Of a stretch of 64,000 nt of DNA, positions 45,878 to 58,299 are shown in pieces. This DNA comes from Zhengitettix transpicula (taxonomy: Eukaryota > Arthropoda > Insecta > Orthoptera > Tetrigidae), in NCBI GenBank assembly GCA_037074705.1, contig CM073593.1:11909001-11973000 (forward strand), written 5' to 3'. Under the pieces are notes generated by a model. It had not been told where the DNA came from and did not search any database. It was given only the letters and a program-made list of their open reading frames with translations. The translations under genes and the position numbers were made by a program. Each line of letters opens with the position of its first letter. The first letter of the stretch is position 1.

Positions 45878-47334
45878 CTTCTATATAATAAAATAGCGTG
45901 TATATTTGTATGTATTTACGGTGTTCTTTATACAAATTTTATCGCGTGGACAGAATTTAACAAAAATTGGTATATATATTCTGCCAAAATCGAGAACCGG
46001 TACTGTGGGGGTGAGAAACCCCTAGAATAAACGTGGAAATAATTATAATTGAAATAAGTTACGAATTAGTGTTAAATTACTGCGCGAGACGATGACGTCA
46101 TAAGTTTTCAAGACATTGACGCATCCTAAATATAGTTCTGTATTTCGTAATGAAATAAAGCAGAAATATTTTGATTGAATAGAAAGTAAAATTTTTTCCA
46201 GTATTACTCCATCGAATAGTAATAAAAGACAATACGAAACACTTTACCATCCTTGCGCAAAGCTAATTTGGAATAGTTAATTATCCCGCTATCTTTGATA
46301 AATCCAATATGGCGCCTTATAATACATTCAAATGTGTGTCGGTCGAGATTTATAAAATTTCATAATATAACGTACTATTGTATCCTGTATAATATTTCAG
46401 AAGATAATAAGATTTGTCTAAGGTACGACTGCTGAATTATATGTTTGTAACTATAAAAGTATTGAAAATGACGTACGGAACTCCGAAAGTTTTTATGGTC
46501 GTTATTCAATTAATGCACTATCAGTCAAAGGTATGTACAGAAATAGGAACATTTAAATTGAATTAAAAGTACAATTAATTATACTTTACGCAACGTATTT
46601 CTATAAATTTGTATAAATGTAAACAAATTATTGCGTGCAATTTGTGTCGTGAAACAAAAATTTGAGGTTAGGATAGCAATATTTGTTTTCCATTTTTGGG
46701 AACGACGTTATAGATGTTCAATTTCTGAGAAATGAAGCTGAGCAAAAATATTTTGATTGAATAATAAGTATAATTAAATCTACCAATACCACATCGAGTG
46801 ATAAATATAATTTATTATGAAAGGTTATACAATCCATGGCATTAATTTCCTTTTAAATAACTTGACTTTTGACGTGGAATATTTAACGGGATCAGGGACC
46901 AACATGTTTCCCAATTATATCTTGCAATACGCACTGGAAGATTCATAGAATTATGATAAAAACAATACTTAAATGTTCAAAATTGATATTTTTTTATTGA
47001 AGACAGCGTATTTCGTAATGTTTTGCATTAATTTTATACAATGCTACCAACTGCAGATTGCTAAAACCACCAAATAGTTTAATTTCAGATGGAAAAATTA
47101 TATATCTACAAATTTAATAATTGTTTTAAATAGTGTATGTATATCTATCTATCTATATATATTATATAAAATTGTCTTATACGGGTATGTATGTGTGTAT
47201 ACATGTGGGTATGCATATTGGTATGTTCTGCTTACAAATCTACACCCTCGAGGAGCGTTACATAAAAATAGCGCAAAAGCAACCGAAATTGGAGTGTATC
47301 GGGACATCTCGGGCAACGCCGGGCACCCAGCTAG
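45877..47334 (+). mobile_element. Helitron-like non-autonomous element (H2)
   Basis: The 5' end reads TCTATATAATAAAATAGCG and then a GTATGTATTTACGG and CGCGTGGACAGAATT block. The 3' end forms a hairpin (CCGGG-type stem around GCAACG, here slightly decayed) followed by CACCCAGCTAG and a T outside. TC...CTAG with a subterminal hairpin and no target duplication is the Helitron signature. The start at 45877 directly follows the tail of the family D LINE. A shorter nested unit may begin near 47120. No Rep/helicase ORF is present. Confidence 0.6.
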
Positions 47335-47344
47335 TTAAAAAATA

Positions 47345-47405
47345 AACAATGTGCAGATTCCTAAAATACAAACAGTAAAATACTTAGGACTACACTTCAA
47401 TTCGA
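47345..47405 (+). pseudogene. Tiny jockey RT fragment
   Basis: The sequence reads VQIPKIQTVKYLGLHFNS, matching the VKYLGLHLDS region of jockey polymerases. It is only about 20 codons long and abuts the next LINE tail. Confidence 0.55.
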
Positions 47406-48880
47406 TTTATTGTTGCATTAGTACTCTTCTGAGGAAATAGGACAAAGCAAATGATATTACTTACAAATGTTTGAATGAGATATACTCTAGATGTTTAAGA
47501 CACTACATAAATAGTGATATGAAAAATTTTAAGTGTCCATATTTGAAATTACATGAAATAGGTTCAGGGAGAATATAAGGAATGTTACATACGTAAGTAA
47601 GGGAGCATAAGTTAGAATTATAGAAGATTACACAAGTAAGAAATTTTAAATATAAATTAAGGAATAAAAAATAATTGTAAGCTGAACTTCATTTCCCCAA
47701 TAAAAATGAAAATAGCACTGCACAAGTAACATACTTCCATTTGCATATCATCTTGAACTGATAAGACCTTCAAAGTGTTGGCGCCTCCGGAATAATTAAT
47801 CTGGAGCTCTTCTCAGTGACTGGACGACATCAAATGAACAGTTGTGAAGTATCAGTTGGACATACAGACAATAAATATTTATATTAGTATACCATAAATT
47901 AACCAGTATGTTCTAGGGAACTGATGTGAGTTTGGTTCAGGCCGATTTACAAATTAGTTTTTCAGTTCTCAATAAATACGCTGTAACTGCTTACGCTTTT
48001 GATGCTAAGAGGAAGACAATTAAACAGCTTTATTCCTGAATAATGTACACTGTTTTCAAAAAGTGAGAAATTATGTTTGCCTGTCCGTAATTGCGCGCGG
48101 TTTCTGGAATTATACTCATGGAATTCCGCGTTGGTAACAAATAGTTTTACGAATTTTATACTTTTCAAAATGAGCTTTGAAGAGAGGTCTACAACTTTCT
48201 CTGTAATTTTTGTCACATAATATTCGGATCGCACGTTTCTGTAGTTTAAATGTTTCCGCAGAGAGAGAAGAAAGTCCCCAGCTCGTAATTCCATAGCACA
48301 TGTTTCAATGGAAGTACGCATAATATACCGTTTTTGTAGTTAAAGTATCTACTTGTTGCATTAATAATAGAAGAGAATACCAGACGGAGCTACGTTTACT
48401 TGAGACTACCTTAATATGTTCATTCCATCGTAACTTTCCGTCCACTTGAACACCGAGAAATGTTGCATGATCAGTCGCTAATTCAGTTTAGTTTTCTGTA
48501 AATTGAGAACCAATTTGTTTGGACTGAACCAGACATTTAATGACTTCAGGGCACTTTCGACTTTTTTCTTCAAGTGTTTTGTCGCCTTTCCAATAAGAGA
48601 CATAAATATTGCCGTCATTGTTGTCTATGGAGACTTATTGCTTTAGATTAGTAAGGTAGGATTTAAAAAGTAAGGAAGTATTTCCCATAATTCTGTAAAA
48701 CTCCCGTTTATCTAGTAAAATTTTGTGATCAACCATGTCGAATACTTTGGAGAGATCTGAAAATTTCCCTGTTACATTTAATTTGTCTTCCAGAGAGTCG
48801 TGAACTGATTGTACGAAATCCACCATAACTTTCCGTCAACTTGAACTCCGATAAATGTTGCATGATCTATCGCTTTGATA
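47402..48880 (-). pseudogene. LINE 3' half (family D), copy 3
   Basis: Minus-strand fragments in order are DLSKVFDMVDHKILLDK (about 48770, the first catalytic aspartate region), then FLGVQVDGKLRWNEHIK (about 48455), TTKTVYYAYFH, CYGITSWGLSSLSAETFKLQ (48301), and a C-terminus with HEYNSRNRAQLRTG and LFNCLPLSIK. The 3' end near 47402 has the GAGGAAATAGGACA and GATTTATT tail of the family. The stretch with ACTTTCCGTCCACTTGAAC at 48430 recurs at about 48826, so part of the copy is duplicated 396 bases away. Confidence 0.7.
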
Positions 48881-50595
48881 CTCTTTATTCAATACAGCGT
48901 GGTATTGGTGAACGCAGATGAAAAATGAGTAACACAGTGTATAGCTAAATAATACTATTTTTCTCATTTGAAGACTTTTACGTCGTGGGAAACTTTCTGA
49001 AAATATTCTAAATTCTTGAAAAATTTAATTAAAGTGAGGGCTATAATACTTTCCACTGTGACAGTAACTGCACCAGTTAAACTAAAGTGAATTTTACGAT
49101 TGCTTTGAAGCTCAAAGCTGTGATTCTATAAACACCCTCGCAGCCTTGTCTCGCTGTTCTTAAGTAATCGTGTACCAGCAAACAGGTTTCCCAAACAAAT
49201 ACGAATACAAAGAAAATATAGTACACTTTATAAATTATTATTAAATCGCGGACTAAATATGACGCGTGAGTTTCGAAATTATGCAAATCCTTTGCTAAAT
49301 AAGGACATGTTATCTAGATTGGCATGAACTACGAGCCGCAATAGTGAACATTATTTCACGAGCGAGCTTGTTTTGTTACTGTATGTTGATTTATTTGTGA
49401 CAACTAGCTGGCGTAATCCATGGACCCCGACCACGTACTTCACTACGCTCTTGTGATCTTGACATGGTCGCTTGCCAAAAACCATAAATTTCCTGCCCAA
49501 TAGTCATATATCATAATATTGTCATATGACGCGGAATTTTATATAATGGATTCATTAGTAAATGTATTTTTTTGATAATCAAATACAAATTGTCTACCAA
49601 CAAACCCAAATCAAGTAGTTGTTAATTGTTACCATTAAACAATTTAAATAACTGTCGTAATTCTAAAAAAGAAGAAAACAGAATCAGCGCTGCCACCAGA
49701 ATAATTAATAGTATAAAGCACCTAAAGAAATTAAAAAAAACTTTATTCCTGTTTCATGTTACTCACAAAAAATAATGGGCATCTTCTGAGAAATATACGT
49801 TGTTATGTACCATACGGTAACGAAGTATGGAAAGCGATAATTGTAAACATTGGAGGCCTTGAAAGTAATTAATTTTCTACAGTCTTTTGTCTCTTTTTCT
49901 CAAGGAAAAGCAATTTACCATCAAACAAATAAGAATTCGTCACGTTGATGAGACTTAGACAGTGCCATCGGAATTCCTGACAAGCAGAACTTCATTTATA
50001 AAATGTTTTCCAGCGTTTTTTAATACAAAACGTGGACATCCATAAAGGTATATCAATTTGACAGATGTAGCTATGTTATTTAAATTTCTCTACAACTCAA
50101 AACATCGGTGAAGGAAAGAAACAAAGGATTTTTCTGTGAGGGAGTGGAACGACTATAAAATATCATCATGGAGCTTTAACAAACATGCGTCTAGTACGAA
50201 AGGCAATCGAGTTTCATTATAACATAAACAATTCTTCTAATAATCATTGTCTTTCATAGTCAGAACATTAAATATTATTAAACTGCTGACATTAAAAAAT
50301 ATGCATTATAATTACTACCAAATACTCAATTTCCTTTGAAAATTGTCACTTAAATTTTCTGGTGGAGCGTTTTTCGCCTGAACGGTTCAATTATTAAAGC
50401 TTGAACAGTTTCGTCAGAAGCAGAGAAATAAATATATGCAAACTTTAGTTATAACTTAAAATTTATAAATACAATAAACACGTCGCGTATGTTTTCAGCA
50501 ACGCTGATTGTACAACAGTTCGACTGAGGTCGGCCGCGCGGTGACGTCACACGTCTTAATTCGCAATGCAAACTCAAGTTTCGTCTAATGTATAT
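48881..50595. other. Unassigned A+T-rich DNA
   Basis: I see no gene, tail or terminal repeat in this stretch. Confidence 0.4.
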
Positions 50596-51436
50596 TGTAG
50601 TAATTAGTAATTAATCCATTGTTATAATTGCAAAGTGAAGGACTCATTATTAGAGTATATAAAGCATACACCGCGACACAGGCGGCGAGACAAAAGAACC
50701 ATTGTTGAGACGTACGCAGTCAAAAATCTACGAGACGAACAGACACAGTCAACGGGGAGAAGCGAAACAGTTTAGTTGGTTGGACGGCATACATAGATGC
50801 GGGCAAGTGGTTCATCTGCCACAAACAGTAACCTAATAAGTCATGCCGCAGTAAATACTCAATAAGTAAAGAGACCGTCACCAATGTCATCGAGAGAAAG
50901 TTGGTAATAATCTGACTGACCATTGATTCGGAAGGAGTAGCCGTTTCCAGCTGAGAGAACCTAAAGTTTCGACAGTGTTTTGTAACCAATTTAAATTCAG
51001 TGATATCCCCAAAAACGTGTGCACAGAAAACCCCAAAATTGAGACCTGGTCGGCCGTAAGTAAAAAAACTCTAAAATTTATTTGTAAACCATTTCTTTAA
51101 GATACGTCAGATCGTTCTTCAATTATTTCTTTTCTTTAATTATTCATTTCTTTAATTGTTTTGTTAGTTAATTTAAATTCAATCTGTAATCTTATTTTCA
51201 TCCGCAACAAAATTCGTCGAGGTTTAGACGAATTAACTTCAATAAAGGCTAAATGTAATTATAAATTATCGTAAATTCAATTCACCCATTTATCAAACCC
51301 AGTAAAGACCCTGAGATTCTAAATATTATTGTGTAATTTTAATAAAATTTGTTTAATTGTTTCCCGTAAAAATCTTATTTTATTTAGCCACAACCATTTG
51401 TAATTTGTAAATTTGTAGTTATTTTAAATTATTACA
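50596..51436 (+). mobile_element. LTR-like element D with TATA box
   Basis: The element runs from TGTAGTAATTAGTAATTAATCC to AAATTATTACA at 51436, next to (AT)n. GAGTATATAAAGC near 50654 is a good TATA box, and GTAAGT at 51057 a good splice donor. CAAACCCAGTAAAGACCCTGAG near 51296 is shared with B. The extra primer-site segment and second terminus seen in A1, B and C are absent at this end. Confidence 0.55.
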
Positions 51437-51461
51437 ATATATATATATATATTGTAATAAT
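51430..51461. repeat. Palindrome formed by two abutting LTR-like ends
   Basis: TTATTACA, then (AT)n, then TGTAATAA form a perfect inverted repeat in which elements D (plus) and E (minus) meet tail to tail around the AT tract. Confidence 0.85.
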
Positions 51462-52369
51462 CAAAAATGATTACTTTTAAATTTAAATTAAGACGACGTT
51501 GGAGGGCCAAAATGTAATAATCAAAATTATTTACAAATTTATTTAATTATATTTTAAAGTGAAGATGACCCTTACGTTGTAAACAAATTAAAAGTTAAAA
51601 TGAAAGGATTTTAAATGAAAACAAGAATTCAAAATATAACAAAATTAATTTAATAAAACAAATCTTATCTCAGTTGGTATTGCTGTGTCACGGCTTAATT
51701 TCAGGGTCGCCTATCGGGCCTCCAATAAAGATATTTACAAAATGACAATTAAAATCTTACAATGCAAAATATTCCTGACTTAAATAATTGTTGAGACACG
51801 AAATGATTGAAATTCGAAATCTGACGATAATTATATTTACACATTATGTTTACAATTAATAAAATTCATTTTTGTTTCCTCTAACCTTAGCTGTTCATCT
51901 GGGCTCGATCTCACTTTATTTTTTAAACACATCACAGAAAGGCCATAGTTCACTGAATTTAAAGATGTTTTAGTTTTCAAACACAAATCACTTTATTCTC
52001 TTAACTGTTGATAAGGTTGTTTTTTTAAAGCTTTGTTAATTGCGTGAGTATGGCAATAGACGAAATATTTCAATCTGTCGACTTGTAATTCCAAAACCCG
52101 GGACTTTCAATATAATATGACTCTGCTGCCTAATCACACTTAATCATGGTACCAGGAACTCTGAATACTGACTCCTCAAAACACACCTTTCGCCATCCTG
52201 GTCCAAGCAACTCTGAATTCTCAAGCTCCGTACGTCTCACTGCTGCCTGAGGCAACAATGCAACTCTAGCAAGCAAGCATTATAGGCTCCATTCCTCATA
52301 TTTACGCCGCCGATAATGCAAATTGTAAAATTTTGTTTATTAAATAATTACATATTATCATTACCACAA
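51453..52369 (-). mobile_element. LTR-like element E
   Basis: On the minus strand the body ends at 51513 with TTTTGATTATTACA. TTTTGGCCCTCCAACGTCG follows in the primer-site position, and a second TTTTTGATTATTACA ends at 51453. The distal end near 52369 (TGTGGTAATGATAATATG) lies next to another AT run. The CGGGCCTCCAATAAAG stretch near 51717 is shared with 41500. Confidence 0.5.
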
Positions 52370-52377
52370 TATATATA

Positions 52378-53394
52378 GACAATTTGAATAAAATAAAGCC
52401 ACCACGTTGCGTTGTCAATTAATGTAGGAATCAAATGAATAAAACAAGCAAAAAACCACAGTGCATTGAAAATTAATATTTTAATCAAATATATGACTTG
52501 GTAAATGAAATAACTTAATCAATTAATCTTTTAAAATAACATTTATTACCTTTTACATTTAGTTAGATTTTATACAAAACTTTTTACATAGATTTCACAG
52601 CTTTGTCGAAATTCTTTAACTCTTCAGGGTCACTCATCGGACGTCTAACAGTAATTATATTACCAAATTGAAGAAAAAATATTGAATTAAATTTACATGA
52701 ATATTATTATTAACATTAGAAAAATCGACATATATCTGAAGAAATTTGACGAAATCCTAAGAAATAAAGAGGGTACGAAATTTTATACTAGGTTTAAAAT
52801 AAAAATTTCGTACATACCAAACATCAGAGCAGCTCTCTTATAACACTTCTTATTAACTTCACCTATTATTTAAAAGATTTTAGTAAACAGGCCATGGTAT
52901 TTCACTTTTCATACAACCTACGTCAGGATATACAATTGAATGCTTATCACCACAGAGGATCAACAGTCGATTTCCAACATTTCCGCGAACAGTAATACTT
53001 TTTTATAGCAGGGATAATTGAATTACTCTTTCTAATAACGTTTCAATTCAACTCCTAATGATTCCTACCAATAACAGTTCAATAACATCCAGTACAAATA
53101 TACTACTTTTTTACAATTCACACGTAACTCGTTCAATTTCTCATGCCAATAATTTTGTCTTTGCTTTCGTCGACTCTTACTGGAAGATTTATTAACTTGG
53201 TTTTGAAACCATTAATACAAACAGTCTTAACGATCTGACTGCTTCCTACAAGAGACTCAGTTCCTATCGCCGACTGCTTGTGCTTTTCTTCACCGCTTCC
53301 AACATTAAACTTTGCCAACAACAATACCGTATGAAAATTCCACATTATTACGTAACAGTTACTGTTGTCTACAAAATCTGGGCCACAATATTAC
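52378..53394 (-). mobile_element. Possible LTR-like element F
   Basis: It begins after an AT run with a CCACCACGTTGCG motif resembling the primer-site segment of the family, and contains TTCAGGGTCACTCATCGGACG like element E. The far boundary (ATTACG near 53394) is weak, so the call is tentative. Confidence 0.35.
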
Positions 53395-55257
53395 GCTGAC
53401 AATAAAAATTTTAAATAATCTATAAAATACTTTCAATATAAACAATGCTATTCATTACTGCAAATACGAAAATAAGTACAGTTTCCAAAAAAGAGACTTC
53501 TTATCTAAACCAAGTAAGCTATAACTAACATTCTGTAACAGATTCGAGTTAAATATTAGTACTAATTATGTTAATGCTATTCTATTTGATTCTAGTACAT
53601 CTAACGTAACGTCACTCCCAGTTCAAAACTAAAATGATAATAGTTCCTCATTCCTATATATTATAATTGCTGGCAAGTTTATCAAGTAATAGTCAATTTC
53701 CTCGTGTAGTATTTTGTAAGAATGGAGTATTCTACAAAGCGTTCACACACACAGTTAAAATGCCTTGGTTTTGCAATTGTTGCACGTAATTGCACCGTGA
53801 GCGTAAAATAAATACCATGGGCACTATATTTCTCGTCAGCTTAAAGTCGTAACTATGGAAAAAAACTTTTTTGCGCTCAGACAACAAATTAGACTTGAGT
53901 ATTATAATTACGATCTTATGTGTGGGAACGGATATTCATAATAACGTCTATTCGGTCGGAGAGAAGAAGAAATGGTGGGAAAGTCATAAGGAATGAGTTT
54001 GTATAAGAAATGACCACAATGAAACGATCTTTGTTCTTTTACATATGCTGTAAAGTTGTAACCAGCGAGATTTCCTGTGACTGCTTTGCTATGAACAACT
54101 TTGAATGGGAAATATTCCATTTACAATGGCTCCGTCGTCCGTTTCTCCGCATTTAATGAATATAGGAAACGTAAATATTCTTTCCCTTGCCTGACAAAGT
54201 TAGCATGACGTCTTATATTTACTACTTCACGATCTCTACTTCATGAGCAAGTAATTTTTAAGTGTTGGTATTATGAAACCCCTCGATATCTCAGAAACTT
54301 ATTTAAATAAATGTAGCGAGTCTCATAGATTATTAAATTAATTTTAGACTTAAAATAATTTTATTTGAATGTTGTAATGCAATATATGAATTACCATTAC
54401 CTGGTGTTAATAGGAAATTTGATCTGATTTGATTAATATCAAGAAGAAAATCTCGCAGAAGTACTGAAGTAAAGTCACTACTGCAATACTCACATTTCCT
54501 CTGTAATTCGAGACGGGTAACCGAATAAAACAATTTCCATTCGCATTATCCAAATTAAGAACCTCTGAAAAATAATATGTATATTCAGGAGGCTTCAGAA
54601 TTTCTATTACATAATTCTAGAGGTTGTAGAGAGGACTTCGTAAACAATGTTTTAATAAGGAAATGTACCTTTTCCATGCAAAATAAGTTTTTCTAAAAAT
54701 TTATTTATTTACAGTCGCATTATAGGTCATTAGTGACTCATTAGGTTACTCAGTTACCAGACAATCATAGAGACAATATTCTTGAACATGTCTTTAAATC
54801 TCCAAGACTACCTTATACCATTAATTTATCGTACTTCTTGGACACGGTTCCACGATTCACCCGGGGGCACTGACGTAAGAAGAACACGGCCAGGAAACGC
54901 ACAATTTCCAGCAACTCGTCACTCGCATTTCACCTCAGCGTGACCGAATATAGGCGTCGCCGCTCATTTAAATCCCTGTCGAGGAGTTCCGGTGGCAAGC
55001 AGCGGAGCGTAGAGGTTAGTGTACTGACGAGGTGCGGCTGGTTGACCCCTCTCAGCGTCTTCGTACTAGCAATAATTAATTCCAGGAAACCTGAAAACGA
55101 ATTCAATCTCATAGTACGCATGTAGATAGTATTCACCAATTTTCTGGTAGCGTCTTTTCAATGTTTCTGGCCCATAACTCGGAAACAACACTTTTATATT
55201 AAACCTTGACTCAATAATTAAAGTAAAGACACATTTCTGAAATTACGGTTACAGTTA
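53395..55257. other. Unassigned DNA with a possible SINE tail
   Basis: No gene is supported. Around 54700-54740 the minus strand (GAGTCACTAATGACC, AATAAATAAA) resembles the tail of the SINE at 27187. The G+C-richer part at 54850-55080 might be its body, but I cannot place polymerase III boxes. Confidence 0.35.
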
Positions 55258-56310
55258 CGAGAGTGGTCAAAAAATTTTCCGACCTCAACGTGATGATGGC
55301 AGCACCAGTAAATAAAAGCTAGTGAATTTCGTTGTTCATCTGTTGACAGTTACTCACCAAAGTTTCAGCCCTTTTGGACGCGCAGTTGTTATGTAACAGT
55401 CGTTTGAGTGAGTTGATGTGAGAGTTTTTGTGAAAATGGAGAAAATCGAGTATCGAGCTGTTATTAAATATTTGTTTTTGAAAGGCAATACGCCTACACA
55501 AATCAAAGATGAGTTGGATTCTGTGTATGGGGACACTGCACCATCATTTACCACAGTGAAATTTTGGGCAGCTGAATTTAAACGTGGCCGTAAGAGCTTG
55601 GGAGACGATGAACATTGGGGACGTCCAAAAACTGCAACTACCGACGAAACATCGCCAAAGTTCACCAAATGGTGCTACACGACCGCCGAATTAATTAAAG
55701 TGAGAGAGATAGCAGACGTCATGAGACCGTGTTTGTCACATATTAAATCAACATTTAGGCGTGAGAAAGCTGTCTGTGCGTAGGGTGCCACGTTTGCTCA
55801 CGTTAGACCAAAAACGTGTTCGAATGAACATTTCCAACGCTTTGTTGGCGAACTTTAGGCGCAATAAATCCGAGTTTTGGCGTCGATTAATTACTGTAGA
55901 TTAAACTTGGATACATTATTATACGTCCGAAACAAAAATACAGTCTAAACAATGAACTGCAAAGGGGGAACCGGCTCCAAAAAAAGCAAAAACTGTTTTT
56001 TAGGCTGGGAAAGTGATGGCGACTGTTTTTTGGGATACTCATGGAGTTATTTTAGTCGATTACCTTCAAAAAGGAAAAGCCATTACAGGAGCATCATTAC
56101 TTGGCAAGCTGAAGGCAGACCTTGAGGAAAAACGGCCACATTTGCAGAAAAAGAAAATCCTGTTTCACCAAGACAACGCACCGCCTCACACCTCAGCAGT
56201 TGCCATGGCGAAAATCCACGAATTACGGTTTGAACTGCTTGACCATCCGCCTTACTCACCACATCTAGCCCCAAGCGACTTCTTCTTGTTCCCTCATCTA
56301 AAAAAAAACG
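55258..56310 (+). mobile_element. mariner transposon 2, 3'-truncated
   Basis: The left terminal repeat CGAGAGTGGTCAAAAAATTT starts at 55258 after TA. The sequence then follows mariner 1 closely up to about 56310, where it stops after CCCTCATCTAAAAA and jockey sequence begins. No right terminal repeat is found downstream, so the transposon has lost its end. Confidence 0.88.
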
Positions 56311-56312
56311 AG
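55436..56312 (+). pseudogene. mariner transposase pseudogene, 3'-truncated
   Basis: Unlike copy 1, this copy keeps the initiator ATG (55436, MEKIEYRAVIKYLFLKGNTP). The helix-turn-helix region and WAAEFKRGRKSLGDDE are open. A frameshift lies around 55649 and a stop near 55782. The catalytic motif again reads VD-stop-TW (TAA at 55902-55904), and the stop before AGKVMATVFWD is present at the same place as in copy 1. HQDNAPPHTSAV and DHPPYSPHLAPSDFFLFPHL are well kept. The C-terminus after FPHLK is replaced by LINE sequence. It is inactive. Confidence 0.9.
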
Positions 56313-56320
56313 GAAACAAC

Positions 56321-56725
56321 TTGATTTACAACTTCGTAACATGCACTGGCTGTTAGGAAGGCGTTCACATCTGTCAACAGAAAACAAGATCCTCCCGAAC
56401 AAAACCATTCTCAAGCCAGTGTGGACTTATGGGGTACAATTATGGGACACAGTTTGCAACTCCAGCACAAATATCGTGAAAATATTTCAATCCAAAGTGC
56501 TAAGAACATTGATCAACGCGCCATGGTACGTCGCAAACAACGTCACCAATAGTGACCTAGGAATAGACACTGTTATTGAAACGATACAAAAAATTTTGTG
56601 TTCAATATCGTCACAGTATTAGTGAGTATCCAAACAAACTTGGCAAGTGTTGGTTCGAAGAAGATGACAACATACGGCGACTCAAAAGGTTGAAACCTTC
56701 GGACCAATCACATAAACCTAAATAA
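56321..56725 (+). pseudogene. jockey-like LINE 3' fragment
   Basis: The frame reads DLQLRNMHWLLGRRSHLSTE, then KPVWTYGVQLWDT and FQSKVLRTLINAPWYVAN, which match the region after YADD in jockey ORF2. A frameshift around 56590 leads to a second frame ending RRLKRLKPSDQSHKPK. Only the last 130 codons or so are present, so this is a strongly 5'-truncated copy joined to the broken mariner. Confidence 0.85.
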
Positions 56726-57574
56726 TTATTATTTTGTACTATCTTATGTTACTTATACTGAAGTTTAAACTTTATTTCAGTTAATGGACTACTTCAATCA
56801 ATTTATTTAATATATTACAAAATTTACTAAATGTCAAGAGACAGATTGTAAAGAAAATTGAGAATAAAAAAAAATTCGTGTTAACTTCTTGTGTGGGAAC
56901 AACAGTAGATACACTTCCCAAGTCTTTTGAGGAACGAAATGCGTTTAAAAGGAAACGCACTCTCGCAAAACGGACGCTAATGCATTTTTCAACAGTGGCA
57001 AGTGATTTCCTGCGAGCGGCAGAGCGTGACACAATCACAGAGAGCAGGGCGGAAACAAAAACACCTGTAGGAGGTCCCGCGGGTCGAACATAATTGCTGG
57101 GAATGGTCAAACGACTAGCGGGGATTTCTGCCTTTTAACAGGAGGTGATGTGTAACACCCGTTGTTAAAATACCAACGCTTTCATAGGATCCTTAGTATC
57201 AGGGAATCGTAATATAAACGAATTCATCTGCTGTTCTCTCTGATGTATTGAATCACAGTGATAATTTTCTTTAGTGAGTTATATTACGTTTATCTATATA
57301 ATTACAGTAATTGGAAACGGATACATTTTCGCAAGAAAACGAAAAAGTTCAGAAATTAAGTTTAGGAAAATTTTACTGTCAGGTATTAGCTTCGCTTTCC
57401 AAGCTTATTATAATGATCATAATGTCCTGAAGGATTCAGTAAAGGCGCTACCTCCACACGTACTTTGCGCATGACTTCACCTTCCCAAGTTAGGAGCAAC
57501 GTTGCCTTCTTTATTTGGTTCCTCGGAAATGTCCCTTTGTCGTGAAGGTGTTGCAAAACCATTCCCCGTACGTC
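56726..57574. other. Unassigned DNA, two overlapping ORFs of unknown status
   Basis: A plus ORF (56878-57093, 71 codons) and an opposing minus ORF (56781-57110, 109 codons) overlap; neither shows a domain. A minus ORF at 57386-57607 runs into the inverted-repeat arm. Confidence 0.35.
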
Positions 57575-58299
57575 CTTACTGAGTGACGAGCCTTTAAAGC
57601 TCGCCACGATTCAACGACTTCCTTCGCTGGGGCATTAACAGCAGCGGGTCTGGTAATTACGGTCTGGTATTTTAAACTTCTATAGTGACGTAAGGAGCAA
57701 CGTAAGATAAAACACGTTTGCAATTTTTAGATCGGAAATTTTCTTTAATAAGCAAAATTAATTTTGCTACTAAAGAATAAAATAATTTATATCTGGATTT
57801 TATACATTTACATATTACATAAAAGCAGCGTGGTACAAAATTTCTGATGACGTCATCAAGTAGTAAAAGACAAAATCCGTGGTTCAACAGTGAACTTATG
57901 AACTCAAAAACTAATTACGTTTTCAACAACGCAATTAATGAGAATGAATCTGTGTGTTCCTCAAGGATGTTTCTTCAAGCTATACAAATAATAATATGAT
58001 ATAATGGTTCTAGTAAAAAAATGAATGCCAATGAAACCTTCACATCACTTTTGCAACTCTAGTTTATAATAACAGACTATCACTTTATTTCACTGCACTC
58101 AAACATTATCAATCTTATTTTTCGATTACATTATATTTAATTTTCTATATTATCGACATCTTGATTGATCTTTTTTCTTTCATTATCCATTTCTAATTCA
58201 TTTTTTCTTTCCATGATTTTCTTATTTATTGTCCAATTCAAAGATTGATTCTAAAGAATTATGTATAAGGTAAACATATTAGAATTATTCAATATTTAA

